Origin: Pseudarthrobacter sp. MM222
GTDB lineage: Bacteria; Actinomycetota; Actinomycetes; Actinomycetales; Micrococcaceae
Direction of reading: 5' to 3'
Assembly (NCBI RefSeq): GCF_947090775.1
Contig: NZ_OX352321.1
Coordinates: forward strand, 3,534,001 to 3,598,000
Length of the DNA: 64,000 bases
In this document: positions 15,284-24,138 of the stretch, in pieces
Layout of the letters: each line of letters starts with the position of its first letter
How positions within the stretch are numbered: the first letter of the stretch is position 1
Notes under the pieces: generated by a model
Database searches by the model: none
What the model was told of the DNA's origin: nothing
What the model saw: only the letters and a program-made list of their open reading frames with translations
Position numbers and translations under genes: made by a program

Positions 15284-18022
15284 CTACTTCTTCGCGGCAG
15301 CCTTGCGTGCGGGAGCCTTGCGGGCCGTCGTCGTGCGCTTGACCGGTCCTTTGGCGCGCTTTTCGGCGAGGAGTTCGACGGCGCGTTCCCGGGTCAGTTC
15401 CTCCAGCGACGTGGTGCGCGGCACGGTGATGTTGGTGACGCCGTCGGTGATGTAGGGGCCGAAGCGGCCTTCCTTCACCACGATGTTCTTCTCCGAGACC
15501 GGGTCCGGGCCGAATTCCGCGAGCGGGGGGACAGCGGCGCGGGCGCCGCGCTGTTTGGGCTGGGAGTAGATCTCCTGCGCCTGTTCCAGCGTGATGGTGA
15601 AGATTTCCTCCTCGGAGCCGATCGACCGGGAGTCCGTGCCCTTCTTCAGGTACGGGCCGAAGCGGCCGTTCTGGACCGTGATCGGGTTGCCCTCCGCGTC
15701 CTGGCCAAGCACGCGGGGCAGGCTCATGAGCTGCAGCGCCTCGTCCAAGGAGATGCTGTCAACGCTCATGGAGGCGAACAGGGATCCGGTGCGCGGCTTG
15801 GCCTTGACGGGCTTCTTCGCGGGCTTGGGCTTGCCGTTCTTGTAGTACTCCACCGGCTGGTTGGCGAGCTGCTCCTCGGTCATCTCGGGGATGACCTCCG
15901 TGACGTAGGCCCCGTAGCGGCCGTTCTTCGCCACGACGGTGTGCCCGGTGTGCGGGTCCTTGCCGAGCACGCGCTCTTCCGGCGCCGCGGTTTCCATCAG
16001 TTCGACGGCCTTGGCGGCCGTGAGCTCATCCGGGGCCAGGTCCTCGGGAACATTGGCGCGGGCCGCTTCCACCACTTCGCCGGTCTCCGGATCCACGGTC
16101 GCAGTGGAGCTTTCCAGGTACGGTCCAAACTTGCCGACCCGCAGGGTGATTTCGTCCGTGATGGGGATGGAGTTGATTTCCCGGGCGTCGATCTCGCCAA
16201 GGTTGTTCACGATGCTCAGCAGGCCCGGCTCGGAGTCTTCACCGAAGTAGAAGTGCTTGAGCCAGGCGGGTCCGGCCGCCTGGCCGTTGGCGATCTTGTC
16301 GAGGTCGGCTTCCATGTCGGCCGTGAACTCGTAATCCACGTAGTCGTGGAAGTGCTGCTCGAGGAGCCGGATTACGGAGAACGCGATCCAGCTCGGGACC
16401 AGCGCGGAGCCCTGCTTCCGCACGTAGCCGCGGTCCTGGATCGTGGAGATGGTCGAGGCGTAGGTCGACGGGCGGCCGATGCCCTTCTTCTCCAGCTCCG
16501 CGGTCAACGAGGCTTCGGTGAAGCGCGGCGGCGGAGAGGTCTCGTGGCCGACGGCGACAATCTCGGAGGCGGTCAGCGCGTCGTCCTTGGCCACGTTGGG
16601 CAGCCGGCGTGCTTCCTCGGAATCCTCGTCGCCGCGGCTTTCGTCCTTGCCTTCTTCGTAGGCGGCGAGAAAGCCAGGGAAGGTGATGACCGTGCCGGAG
16701 GCCGAGAACTCGGCGTCCCGGCGGTCGGACGCGTCACCAACAGTGACCGCGCCGAGGCGGATGGTGGCGGTGGAGCCCTTTGCGTCGGCCATCTGCGAGG
16801 CGACGGTGCGCTTCCAGATGAGCTCGTAGAGCCGGAATTCGTCGCCCGAGAGCTGCTTGGCCACCTGGGCGGGGGTCCGGAAGGAGTCGCCGGCGGGGCG
16901 GATGGCCTCGTGGGCCTCCTGCGCGTTGGCTGCCTTGCCGCTGTAGACGCGCGGCGACGCCGGAATGTACTCGGGTCCGTACAGCTCCGAGGCCTGGCGC
17001 CGTGCCGCCGTGACGGCCTCGTTGCTCAAAGCGGACGAGTCCGTACGCATATAGGTGATGTAGCCGTTTTCGTACAGGCGCTGGGCCACCTGCATCGTGC
17101 TCTTCGAGGAGAAGCGCAGCTTGCGGCCGGCCTCCTGCTGCAGGGTCGACGTCGTGAACGGCGCTGCCGGGCGGCGCGTATACGGCTTGGTGTCGACGGA
17201 GCGGACCCGGAAGTCCGCGTCCTGCAGGCCCGCCGCGAGCGACGCGGCGAGTTCCTCGTTCAGGTGGACGGCGTTGCGCGACGTGAGCTCGCCGTTGTCG
17301 TTGAAGTCGCGGCCGGAGGCCACCTTGGTGCCGTCGACGGCCGCGAGCTTGGCCTTGAACGAACCGGAACCGGCGCCGAACTGGCCGGTGAGGTCCCAGT
17401 AGGACGCGGCCTTGAAGGCCATCCGCTCGCGTTCCCGGTCCACCACCATACGAGTGACGACGGACTGCACGCGGCCGGCGGAGAGGCCGCGGGCCACCTT
17501 GCGCCACAGCACCGGGGAAATCTCGTAGCCATAGAGCCGGTCCAGCACACGGCGGGTTTCCTGGGCGTCCACCAGGTCCTGGTCGACGTCGCGCAGGTTG
17601 TCCATGGCGCGGTGGATGGCTTCCTTGGTGATTTCACCAAAGGTCATCCGGTACACGGGAACCTTGGGCTTGAGCACTTCCAGCAGGTGCCACGCGATGG
17701 CCTCGCCCTCGCGGTCCCCATCGGTTGCGAGGTAGAGCGCGTCAGCGTCTTTGAGGTGGGCCTTGAGTTCGGCCACCTTTTTCTTCTTGTCCGGGGACAC
17801 CACGTAATAGGGCTTGAAGTCGTTCTCAATGTCGACGGCGAACTTGCCGACCGGGGTTTTCTTCAGTTCCGCGGGGAGCTCCGAGGGCTGCGGAAGGTCG
17901 CGGATGTGACCAATGGAGGCCTCCACAATGAAGCCTTCGCCGAGGTACTTGGCGATGGTTTTGCTCTTGGCGGGAGACTCTACGATCACGAGTTTCTTGC
18001 CGGTTTTGGCCTTGCTTGGCAC
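15284..18022 (-). CDS. topA: DNA topoisomerase I
   Basis: A 912-aa type IA topoisomerase that relaxes negative supercoils. The TOPRIM domain is at the N-terminus (KLVIVESPAKSKTIAKYL, LYLATDGDREGEAIAWHL). The catalytic Tyr lies in YITYMRTDSSAL, and family segments include GRPSTYASTISTIQ. The C-terminal half carries repeated non-zinc topo_C domains (GPYLESS, GRYGAYVTE, GRFGPYLKKG, GRFGPYITDG) and ends in a Lys/Arg/Ala tail, as in other actinobacteria. The start is GTG 18022, with TAGGAG 5 nt upstream; the upstream extension lacks conservation. Confidence 0.95.
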   Translation of the reverse strand: MPSKAKTGKKLVIVESPAKSKTIAKYLGEGFIVEASIGHIRDLPQPSELPAELKKTPVGKFAVDIENDFKPYYVVSPDKKKKVAELKAHLKDADALYLATDGDREGEAIAWHLLEVLKPKVPVYRMTFGEITKEAIHRAMDNLRDVDQDLVDAQETRRVLDRLYGYEISPVLWRKVARGLSAGRVQSVVTRMVVDRERERMAFKAASYWDLTGQFGAGSGSFKAKLAAVDGTKVASGRDFNDNGELTSRNAVHLNEELAASLAAGLQDADFRVRSVDTKPYTRRPAAPFTTSTLQQEAGRKLRFSSKSTMQVAQRLYENGYITYMRTDSSALSNEAVTAARRQASELYGPEYIPASPRVYSGKAANAQEAHEAIRPAGDSFRTPAQVAKQLSGDEFRLYELIWKRTVASQMADAKGSTATIRLGAVTVGDASDRRDAEFSASGTVITFPGFLAAYEEGKDESRGDEDSEEARRLPNVAKDDALTASEIVAVGHETSPPPRFTEASLTAELEKKGIGRPSTYASTISTIQDRGYVRKQGSALVPSWIAFSVIRLLEQHFHDYVDYEFTADMEADLDKIANGQAAGPAWLKHFYFGEDSEPGLLSIVNNLGEIDAREINSIPITDEITLRVGKFGPYLESSTATVDPETGEVVEAARANVPEDLAPDELTAAKAVELMETAAPEERVLGKDPHTGHTVVAKNGRYGAYVTEVIPEMTEEQLANQPVEYYKNGKPKPAKKPVKAKPRTGSLFASMSVDSISLDEALQLMSLPRVLGQDAEGNPITVQNGRFGPYLKKGTDSRSIGSEEEIFTITLEQAQEIYSQPKQRGARAAVPPLAEFGPDPVSEKNIVVKEGRFGPYITDGVTNITVPRTTSLEELTRERAVELLAEKRAKGPVKRTTTARKAPARKAAAKK

Positions 18023-18180
18023 GGTGCTCCTACAGAAAAAGGTTGCTCGGGCAGATGCGCCCATACCCGCCTAGTTCACCATATTTTGCCGATTCCCGCG
18101 CATCCGGGTGGAAATCACGGGCTTCCCGCGACGACTTCCGGCCGTGGTGCGGCGCCGCACTCCGGCCCCTGAAAGCCCCG

Positions 18181-18891
18181 TCAGGCGGGGCCGTCGCCGC
18201 TGCCGGCGGCCGCTTCGGGGACCGGCTTCGGGGAACCTGCTGCCGCGGCCGCGGCGTTGCCTCGGTCATCCGGAATCATCGACCACATCGTCGCCATTCG
18301 CTGGGCGCCTTCGGGTACCCGGTCCGGGTCCTCCAGCTCATAGTCCCGCAGTAAATCGAACAACCGTTCGGTCAGCTCGGTCCGCTGGGCCGGGGTCAGG
18401 TAGAGCAGGTTGCTGGCCAGCACTACGGACGAGGGGCCGTCCGTGGCCCCGCCCCGCTCGCGGCGTTCGTCCCGGGTTCTGGCGTAGGCGTTGACGCGTC
18501 GGCGGAACGCATCCAGCTCAAGGTCCAGTACGGCGAATTCCGGGCTCGCCACTCCCCCGCCGGAGTTGATGGTGAAGTCGGTGCCTGCGGCTTTCCAGCG
18601 GCGTTCGCGGGCGTCTCCGGCAGTAGCGGCCGGAACCACGATGCCCCACTTCTGCAGGGCGCGGAGGTGGTAGCTCATGGCGCTGGGGGTAAGGCCGGTC
18701 TGGGCAGCGAGTTCGGTGGCCGTACGGCTGACCTGGGTGGAATACAGCTCGGAGATAACTTCCAGCCGGGCGGCATGGGCCAGGGCCCGGATCGCCTTCG
18801 GATCAGTGATTTCCACTTTCTTTTCCGGGCGGGGCCTGCGTTTGGCAACCGGCGGAACGACGGACTCCGCCTTTGGGGTTTCTGCATTCAC
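18181..18891 (-). CDS. Winged-helix (ArsR/MarR-like) transcriptional regulator
   Basis: 236 aa. A basic N-terminal linker precedes a helix-turn-helix at residues 35-105 (IRALAHAARLEVISELY, ATELAAQTGLTPSAMSYHLR, ALQKWGIVV). A C-terminal alpha-helical region with the pattern LTPAQRTELTERLFDLL resembles ligand-binding or dimerisation segments of helix-turn-helix domain-20 regulators. The start is a GTG (18891). Neighbouring genes are topA and a methyltransferase on the same strand, without obvious operon structure. The target is unknown. Confidence 0.82.
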   Translation of the reverse strand: MNAETPKAESVVPPVAKRRPRPEKKVEITDPKAIRALAHAARLEVISELYSTQVSRTATELAAQTGLTPSAMSYHLRALQKWGIVVPAATAGDARERRWKAAGTDFTINSGGGVASPEFAVLDLELDAFRRRVNAYARTRDERRERGGATDGPSSVVLASNLLYLTPAQRTELTERLFDLLRDYELEDPDRVPEGAQRMATMWSMIPDDRGNAAAAAAGSPKPVPEAAAGSGDGPA

Positions 18892-19013
18892 CCAACCAGT
18901 CTATCCAGCATCGCCAAACCATGAAAGAAATGCTTGACACCTCAACCGGGTGGGCGCGCGGCCGCTCCTGCCTGCCGGGCCACCACTGGCAGGGACAGTC
19001 AGTCGGCTCCCCG

Positions 19014-20651
19014 TCAGGCGGGCAGCAGAAAGCCGTCGCGGACCAGGTTTTCCACTTCCGCGCGGAGTCCGCCGTGGAAGGACTCGGCGTCGAAGCCGTC
19101 GTATCCGCCCAGCAGGGCCTCCAGGGCGCCGATGATCTGGCCGACGGACAGGTCGCCGTCGCACGCTGAGACAAAGCCGGCCAGCTCGGTGCTCAGCAGG
19201 TTGGTGCGGCGCAGGCCGGCGCCCTGGCGCAGCAGGATGACGCCGGGGTGTTCGGCGCCGGGGCGCTGATGCCGTTCCTCGGTGACATCCTCGGCCACCA
19301 GCAGGTGCGCGTCATTCAGTTCGTGGGCGGCCAGCCAGTCGGCGCGTTCGACGGCGGCGCCGAGGTGCGGCCCGACGGGCTGTTCGATCGGGTAGGTGAT
19401 TTCCTCGAAGCGCGAGAGTACCGGGCCGGCGCCCTGCTCCGGGCGCCGCAGCCAGATCATCCCGAAGCCGATGGCCTGGACGTTCCGGGAGGCAAAGTCG
19501 TCAAGGTAGGCCGTGTAGGAATCCTGGTAGAGCCGCCGGTCCCGGGATTCGGAGGCGTCCTGCAGCCAGGTCTCGGCGTACTGTTCGGGGCCGACCTGTT
19601 CGCGCTGGATGAACCACACATCCACGTCCGGACCGGCCCAGCTTTGCGGCCGTTCGTCCCAGGACGCACCGCCCGGGATTTCCCAGTTGCCCAAAAGCTG
19701 GGCTGTACCCGCCGGGGCCAGGACCGAGGGCAACGCCCGGACCAGCGAGGCGACGATGTCATCCCCCGGCAGGCCGCCGTCGCGATAGGTGAACTGATCG
19801 GCCGCGGCTTCGTCCGTGCTGCGCGGCGTGATGACGAACGGCGGGTTGGAGACCACCAGTTCGAACTCCTCGCCCGCCACCGGTTCCAGCATGGAACCCA
19901 GGCGCAGGCTCACGCGGTCCGCCAGGTTGGCGGGGTCCACGTGCAGTTCAGGGGCGTTGAGCAGGAGATTGAAGCGGGTGAACGCGAGGGCGCGCTCGGA
20001 AATGTCGGTGGCGGTCACGTGCTCCGCGTGGTGCAGCAGGTGGAAAGTCTGGATGCCGCAGCCGGTGCCGAGGTCCAGTGCCCGGGCAACATGCCGTCGG
20101 GCGGTGACCTGCACCAGGGTGGTGGAGGCCTGGCCGATCCCCAGCACATGGTCGTGGCGGAGGACGCCCGGGCGCTGGTGCGCGGCGAGGTCGCTGGCGA
20201 CCCACAGGTCCGCCCCGCCGCTGCTGACGATGCCTTCCCCCGGGATGCCGGCCCAGCCGTACGGCCGCAGGTCCACCTTTGCCCGCACCAAGCCATTCTC
20301 GGCGGGCTCCACCAGGCCGAGCTGCAGCAGGCCCTGGGTGCGGACGCCCGGGAGGGCGGCGTCAACGGTCTCGGCCCGCTGCGGCTCCGCCAGCAGCCAG
20401 AGCCGGACGACGGCGGCGAGCGCCGCCGTCGTCGGCTCCCCGCCGAGGGCGCGTCCGGTGACAATCAGCGCCGGGATCAGCTGGTCCCGGCCAAGGGCGG
20501 AATGCGCGGCTTCGCCGAGGAGCTCCGCCACCCCGTCAACGGTGTAGCCGATGCTCCGCAAGTCCGCGCTGAGCGCTTCGAGCAGGGCCGGGAGGTCGCT
20601 GCGGGGCGCGTCAGGGATGTTGCCGGCGATGAAGTGCGTTGAGTCGGTCAC
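19014..20651 (-). CDS. Class I SAM-dependent methyltransferase
   Basis: A 545-aa protein. An N-terminal winged-helix-like region of about 150 residues leads into a Rossmann methyltransferase domain with ALDLGTGCGIQTFHLL (SAM-binding motif I) and ELVVSNPPFVITPR (NPPF motif IV, typical of N6-adenine, N5-glutamine and rRNA guanine methyltransferases). The last 150 residues form a separate C-terminal domain. Relatives in actinobacteria are annotated only as methyltransferases; the substrate (rRNA, protein or other) is not known. It starts with GTG 20651 and lies 9 bp from the TipAS regulator upstream, so co-transcription is likely. Confidence 0.85.
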   Translation of the reverse strand: MTDSTHFIAGNIPDAPRSDLPALLEALSADLRSIGYTVDGVAELLGEAAHSALGRDQLIPALIVTGRALGGEPTTAALAAVVRLWLLAEPQRAETVDAALPGVRTQGLLQLGLVEPAENGLVRAKVDLRPYGWAGIPGEGIVSSGGADLWVASDLAAHQRPGVLRHDHVLGIGQASTTLVQVTARRHVARALDLGTGCGIQTFHLLHHAEHVTATDISERALAFTRFNLLLNAPELHVDPANLADRVSLRLGSMLEPVAGEEFELVVSNPPFVITPRSTDEAAADQFTYRDGGLPGDDIVASLVRALPSVLAPAGTAQLLGNWEIPGGASWDERPQSWAGPDVDVWFIQREQVGPEQYAETWLQDASESRDRRLYQDSYTAYLDDFASRNVQAIGFGMIWLRRPEQGAGPVLSRFEEITYPIEQPVGPHLGAAVERADWLAAHELNDAHLLVAEDVTEERHQRPGAEHPGVILLRQGAGLRRTNLLSTELAGFVSACDGDLSVGQIIGALEALLGGYDGFDAESFHGGLRAEVENLVRDGFLLPA

Positions 20652-20660
20652 CGGACAAGT

Positions 20661-21431
20661 TTAGAGGTGCTTCTCCGCGTAGATCCGCAGGGCGTCGCGG
20701 ACGAACGCCGCTCCCGCCTCGCCGCCGTAGTTCGCAGCGAAGCGGGGATCGGCCACGTACATCTCGCCGAGACCGGTCACGTATCCCTTGATGTCCCTGT
20801 TACGGCCCGTGGCGGATGCTGCCGCGGGCGTCCCCGGGATGCCGGTCAGCCACTCCACGTGCCGCCGGGCCAGCTCCTGCGCTTCTCGGCTGTCCGGCGC
20901 GACACCCGCCGCCGCGGCCGCGGTCCAGTCGCTGCCCAGTTCCTTGGAGCGCCGCTTCCAGGCGTCCTTTTCCGAGGCCCGCATTCCCCGCCACCAGGCG
21001 TCGCCCGCGGCATAGGCGTCCTTTCCCCACCGCTCCTCGACCTCCTCCTTGTACTGGGTGTGGTCAAAGCCGTCGAACATTTCCTCTGCCATGATTCCAG
21101 TTCCTTTCTTCACAGCTTCCATGGTTTGCCGGACCGCGGCGATCTGCCGGGTCAGCCTTTCCTGCTCCTGCCGGAGCCACTCGAGGTGCCGGCCCAGGGC
21201 CTTCCCTGCGTCCGCTTCCTGGCCAATGACCTCTGCAACGGCCGGCAGGCTTAGCCCGAGCTCCCTCAGGAGCAGGATGCGCTGGAGCCGCACAAGCGCT
21301 GCTTCGTCGTAGTACCGGTATCCGTTGTCCCCGGTGCGGCTGGGCTTGAGCAACCCGATGTCGTCGTAGTGGCGCAGCGTCCGGCTTGTTGTGCCGGCAA
21401 GCCTTGCGATTTGTTGCACTGACCAGTCCAT
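20661..21431 (-). CDS. MerR regulator with TipAS effector domain
   Basis: 256 aa. The MerR DNA-binding domain is at residues 1-75 (SVQQIARLAGTTSRTLRHYD, IGLLKPSRTGDNGYRYYDE), then a long dimerisation coiled coil (about 80-120). The C-terminal TipAS-like domain (about 135-256) has aromatic and Trp residues (DAWWRGMRASEKDAWKRR) typical of the thiopeptide/albicidin-binding fold. Proteins of this type sense hydrophobic antibiotics and act as activators or sequestering proteins. It precedes the methyltransferase, which might be a regulated target. That is inference from a 9-bp gap only. Confidence 0.9.
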   Translation of the reverse strand: MDWSVQQIARLAGTTSRTLRHYDDIGLLKPSRTGDNGYRYYDEAALVRLQRILLLRELGLSLPAVAEVIGQEADAGKALGRHLEWLRQEQERLTRQIAAVRQTMEAVKKGTGIMAEEMFDGFDHTQYKEEVEERWGKDAYAAGDAWWRGMRASEKDAWKRRSKELGSDWTAAAAAGVAPDSREAQELARRHVEWLTGIPGTPAAASATGRNRDIKGYVTGLGEMYVADPRFAANYGGEAGAAFVRDALRIYAEKHL

Positions 21432-21558
21432 GGGCGGCCTTCCTCCCCTGATCTTGTGAGCTTCCTGGCCTTGTTCTCTGACTCTAAAGGTTGACGTTGC
21501 GTCAAGGTCAAGTGGCCTTCGGCGCTGCTCGGCAGTCCCGTACCATGGAGCTATGCAG

Positions 21559-21624
21559 ATGCAGCAGCGATTTATCAGCCCTCGGCCGCTTTCCAGCCGT
21601 ACGGGCTACTTGACGCGCGCATAA
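21559..21624 (+). CDS. Possible leader peptide before PheS-like ligase
   Basis: A 21-codon ORF with GGAG 8 nt before its ATG ends 82 bp upstream of the ligase gene and is followed by two hairpins. It encodes MQQRFISPRPLSSRTGYLTRA. An in-frame ATG at 21553 would add two residues. There is no run of one amino acid, but Arg, Ser and Pro are enriched. Position and structure suggest a cis-acting leader. Translation is not proven. Confidence 0.45.
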   Translation: MQQRFISPRPLSSRTGYLTRA

Positions 21625-21627
21625 CTG

Positions 21628-21680
21628 CAGCCGCCGGGGTCCGTCCGGCGCAGCGGCTGAGGGTGAGTGAGTTCCCCCTC
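21628..21680 (+). promoter_or_regulatory. Leader hairpins upstream of PheS-like ligase
   Basis: CGCCGG/CCGGCG (21632-21637 and 21645-21650, 7-nt loop) is extended by CAGC/GCTG (21628-21631 and 21656-21659). It is followed by GAGGG/CCCTC (21659-21663 and 21676-21680), which shares one base with the first structure. The elements lie between the short ORF and the AAGGA ribosome binding site at 21696-21700. Confidence 0.45.
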
Positions 21681-21706
21681 CCGCACCGAACATTTAAGGA
21701 CCCCCC

Positions 21707-22864
21707 GTGAACAAATACCTGACCCCTACCGAACTGCAGTCCGCCCTCGCGCTCCGCGACCTCAGCGATCCGTCCGGCGGCCCGCACGCCTTGCAGTTGT
21801 TGCTGGACGAGGTGACCTCAGGGCTCCAGCGGCTCTGGCATGTCGAGGCTTCGACGCACCGGCTCAGTCCCCTCGTGGCGACGGCCGACAATTACGACCG
21901 ACTGGGTTACTCCGCCGACGACGTCACAAGGGACTCGCGCTACTCGCGCCATGTCAGCCCCACGGTCATGCTGCGCAGCCATACCTCCGCGGGCATGCCG
22001 GCCTTGTTGGACTCGCTCCGCGGCGAACTGGGCCACTATGACCGGCTGCACGTTCTGCCCGGAGTGGTGTACCGGCGGGACGCGATTGACCGCACCCACG
22101 TCGGCGCCCCGCACCAGGTGGACCTGTGGCGGCTCAAGGCCCGCGGGCTGCTGGGGCCGGCCGAGCTCCAAAGCATGATGGCCGCGGTGGTGGAAGCGGT
22201 GCTGCCGCCTTCCCAGTACCCGGATGTGCGGTGGCGTGCCACCGCGTCGAACCACAGCTACACCGCCGGCGGCCAGCAATTGGACGTGCTGGTCCGGCAG
22301 CCCGACGGCAGCCGGGAATGGCTGGAGCTTGCCGAGTGCGGAATGGTGGACTCGGCAATCCTGCGGGGCTCCGGGCTGAACCCCGGGCGGTGGGCCGGGC
22401 TGGCTCTGGGTTTGGGGCTGGACCGCGCCGTCATGCTGCGCAAGGGCATCCCCGACATCCGGCTCCTCCGCTCGGATAAACCCGGCGTCCGGACGCAGAT
22501 GCTGGACCTGCACCCGTACCGGCCGGTCTCGGTCCTGCCTGAGGTCCGGCGCGACCTGTCCCTCGTCCTGGACACTGCGGACGAGGCCGACGTCGAGCTG
22601 CTGGGTGATCTGGCCCGCACCGCCTTGGGAGCGGAGGCCGATGTGCTCGCGGCCCTGGAGATCGTGGCGGTGACGACGGCAGCGGCGCTACCGCCTGCCG
22701 CCGTCGAACGCCTGCGGATGGGGCCGGAGCAAGTGAACGTGCTCCTTCGACTGGTGCTGCAGCCGCTGGACCGCACGCTCACCGATGGGGAAGCGAACCG
22801 GCTGCGTGACAGGGTGTACCGTGCCCTGCACCGGGGAAAGATGCTCGAACTCAGTGCCGGCTAG
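21707..22864 (+). CDS. srmL: PheS-related single-chain ligase (SrmL-like)
   Basis: A 385-aa protein with the architecture of mitochondrial PheRS. It has a class II aminoacyl-tRNA synthetase core (about residues 60-260; late core motif LALGLGLDRAVMLRKGIPDIRLL) followed by a ferredoxin-fold anticodon-binding-like domain (about 275-383; starting YRPVSVLPEVRRDLSLVLD). The normal bacterial enzyme is an (alpha-beta)2 PheS/PheT complex. Here alpha-like core and beta-like tail are in one chain, with no PheT partner nearby. I recall the family name PheS-related mystery ligase SrmL. Its substrate is unknown. The start is GTG 21707 with AAGGA 6 nt upstream. Confidence 0.8.
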   Translation: MNKYLTPTELQSALALRDLSDPSGGPHALQLLLDEVTSGLQRLWHVEASTHRLSPLVATADNYDRLGYSADDVTRDSRYSRHVSPTVMLRSHTSAGMPALLDSLRGELGHYDRLHVLPGVVYRRDAIDRTHVGAPHQVDLWRLKARGLLGPAELQSMMAAVVEAVLPPSQYPDVRWRATASNHSYTAGGQQLDVLVRQPDGSREWLELAECGMVDSAILRGSGLNPGRWAGLALGLGLDRAVMLRKGIPDIRLLRSDKPGVRTQMLDLHPYRPVSVLPEVRRDLSLVLDTADEADVELLGDLARTALGAEADVLAALEIVAVTTAAALPPAAVERLRMGPEQVNVLLRLVLQPLDRTLTDGEANRLRDRVYRALHRGKMLELSAG

Positions 22865-22972
22865 CGCCGGCAAGGGGCGGTCCCAGCGCGGTCCCAGCGC
22901 CGTCCTCCCGGGGAATCGGCGGGACCCCTGGCTGTCGGGCGGGACCCCCTTGGCGCGGGGTAGGTTGGAGTA

Positions 22973-23434
22973 ATGCCCTTCCGTACCTCCCGTTCCCTCC
23001 GCAACCCCGGCCCGTGGCGGCGGTTCGCCGGCGCGGCGGCCGGCGCCGCCGTCGTGCTCGCCGCCTCGGCATGCTCGCCGGTCCGTTCCATCGAATCCGC
23101 CGATGTGCCGGCCTGGCGAGCGACCGCGCTGCCCGCGGCCAGCGGAATTGTGCTGGAGGACGCGGGTAAGATCCTCAACCGCGACCCGATCGTCAAGGCG
23201 GCCGCAGGAGTCCCTGCCGGCCTGTACACGCTTACTGCGAGCTGCGAGGGCGGCGGCAAGGCCTTCTTCGAGGTCTCGCTGGACGGACGCAGGCTGACGG
23301 AGGCGGGAGCGGCCTGCAACGGCAGCCGCGAGACGGCGCGCATTTCGGTGCCGACGGCCGGCGCAGTGGAGATCAGTACGGCCAGTGTGGACGCCCCGCT
23401 CATCTATGCCTACCACCTCGCTCCCGCCGCTTAG
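22973..23434 (+). CDS. Secreted lipoprotein, first of three paralogs
   Basis: 153 aa. A positively charged N-terminus and a hydrophobic stretch end in LAASAC, a lipobox with Cys at about residue 34, so it is likely membrane-anchored outside the cell. The mature part is a small beta-rich domain with the pattern GLYTLTASCEG ... FFEVSLDG ... AACNGS. The two Cys residues after the lipobox could form a disulfide. The same layout recurs in the next two genes. Function is unknown. It lies 109 bp after the ligase gene on the same strand. Confidence 0.75.
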   Translation: MPFRTSRSLRNPGPWRRFAGAAAGAAVVLAASACSPVRSIESADVPAWRATALPAASGIVLEDAGKILNRDPIVKAAAGVPAGLYTLTASCEGGGKAFFEVSLDGRRLTEAGAACNGSRETARISVPTAGAVEISTASVDAPLIYAYHLAPAA

Positions 23435-23474
23435 CGCCTTTGCGTTTCTGGCACCAGCCAGTATGCTCAGGTGC

Positions 23475-24053
23475 ATGTCAGCCGCCGGGGGTCCGCGATG
23501 GCGGCGCCAAGCGGCGCTGCTGGTGGCGCTGGCCGCCGGTACATCCGGACTCGCGGGGTGCGAATACGCGGACGACGTTGGCATGGCCCCAGCCGCTGTC
23601 AGCCCGTCTGCCCCGGCCGGACCGGACGCTCCACGGGCTTCCCGCGACGCCGGACTCGCCGCCGCGGAGGCCCGGAACACAGCAGAGCTTGAACGGGTGC
23701 TCGGGGCCCCGCCCGACGGGCTGATCATCAGCGGCGCCGGCGGCCTTGGCACCAGCGCCAGCAGAGGTACCACGACATCTGTCCAGGTCATCGAGGCGGG
23801 TCGGTACACCGTCACGGCGGCGTGCATCGGCGCGCCGGGCGCGCAGTTGAGCGTGACCCAGGGATCCCGGCAGGGCGGAACCGCGAGCACCCTGCTCGAG
23901 CTCAACCTTGAGTGTGGCGGAGTCGCCACTTCGGAAGTCACGCTTGAGACCGGCTCCGTCTCGGCCCATCTAGTGCAGTTCCCGGCGGGCTCCGGTCCCG
24001 GAACCGGTGCCGTTGCTGGCGTCCGGATCAGCGGGAGTGGCCCGCCTCCGTAG
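23475..24053 (+). CDS. Secreted lipoprotein, second of three paralogs
   Basis: About 192 aa. The signal peptide ends in LAGC (lipobox), followed by an Ala/Pro-rich linker and a C-terminal domain with GRYTVTAACIG and ELNLECGG, corresponding to the Cys pair of the neighbouring paralogs. The start is uncertain: ATG 23475 places a normal signal peptide, but the RBS is weak (CAGG), and ATG 23463 is also in frame. The gap to the preceding lipoprotein gene is 40 bp. Confidence 0.7.
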   Translation: MSAAGGPRWRRQAALLVALAAGTSGLAGCEYADDVGMAPAAVSPSAPAGPDAPRASRDAGLAAAEARNTAELERVLGAPPDGLIISGAGGLGTSASRGTTTSVQVIEAGRYTVTAACIGAPGAQLSVTQGSRQGGTASTLLELNLECGGVATSEVTLETGSVSAHLVQFPAGSGPGTGAVAGVRISGSGPPP

Positions 24054-24138
24054 GTCCGGCTGGGAGTGGGAGACCGGCGGTCCAACACTGGGCCGTTCGG
24101 CTCTATCGGATCAGTTTCGGCGCATCTAAAGTCAGGGC

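Noticed and set aside
15272..18172. A 966-codon open frame on the plus strand opposite topA
   Set aside because: topA has all family motifs on the minus strand. In high-GC DNA the frame opposite a real gene is often open; the translated product has no recognisable domain.
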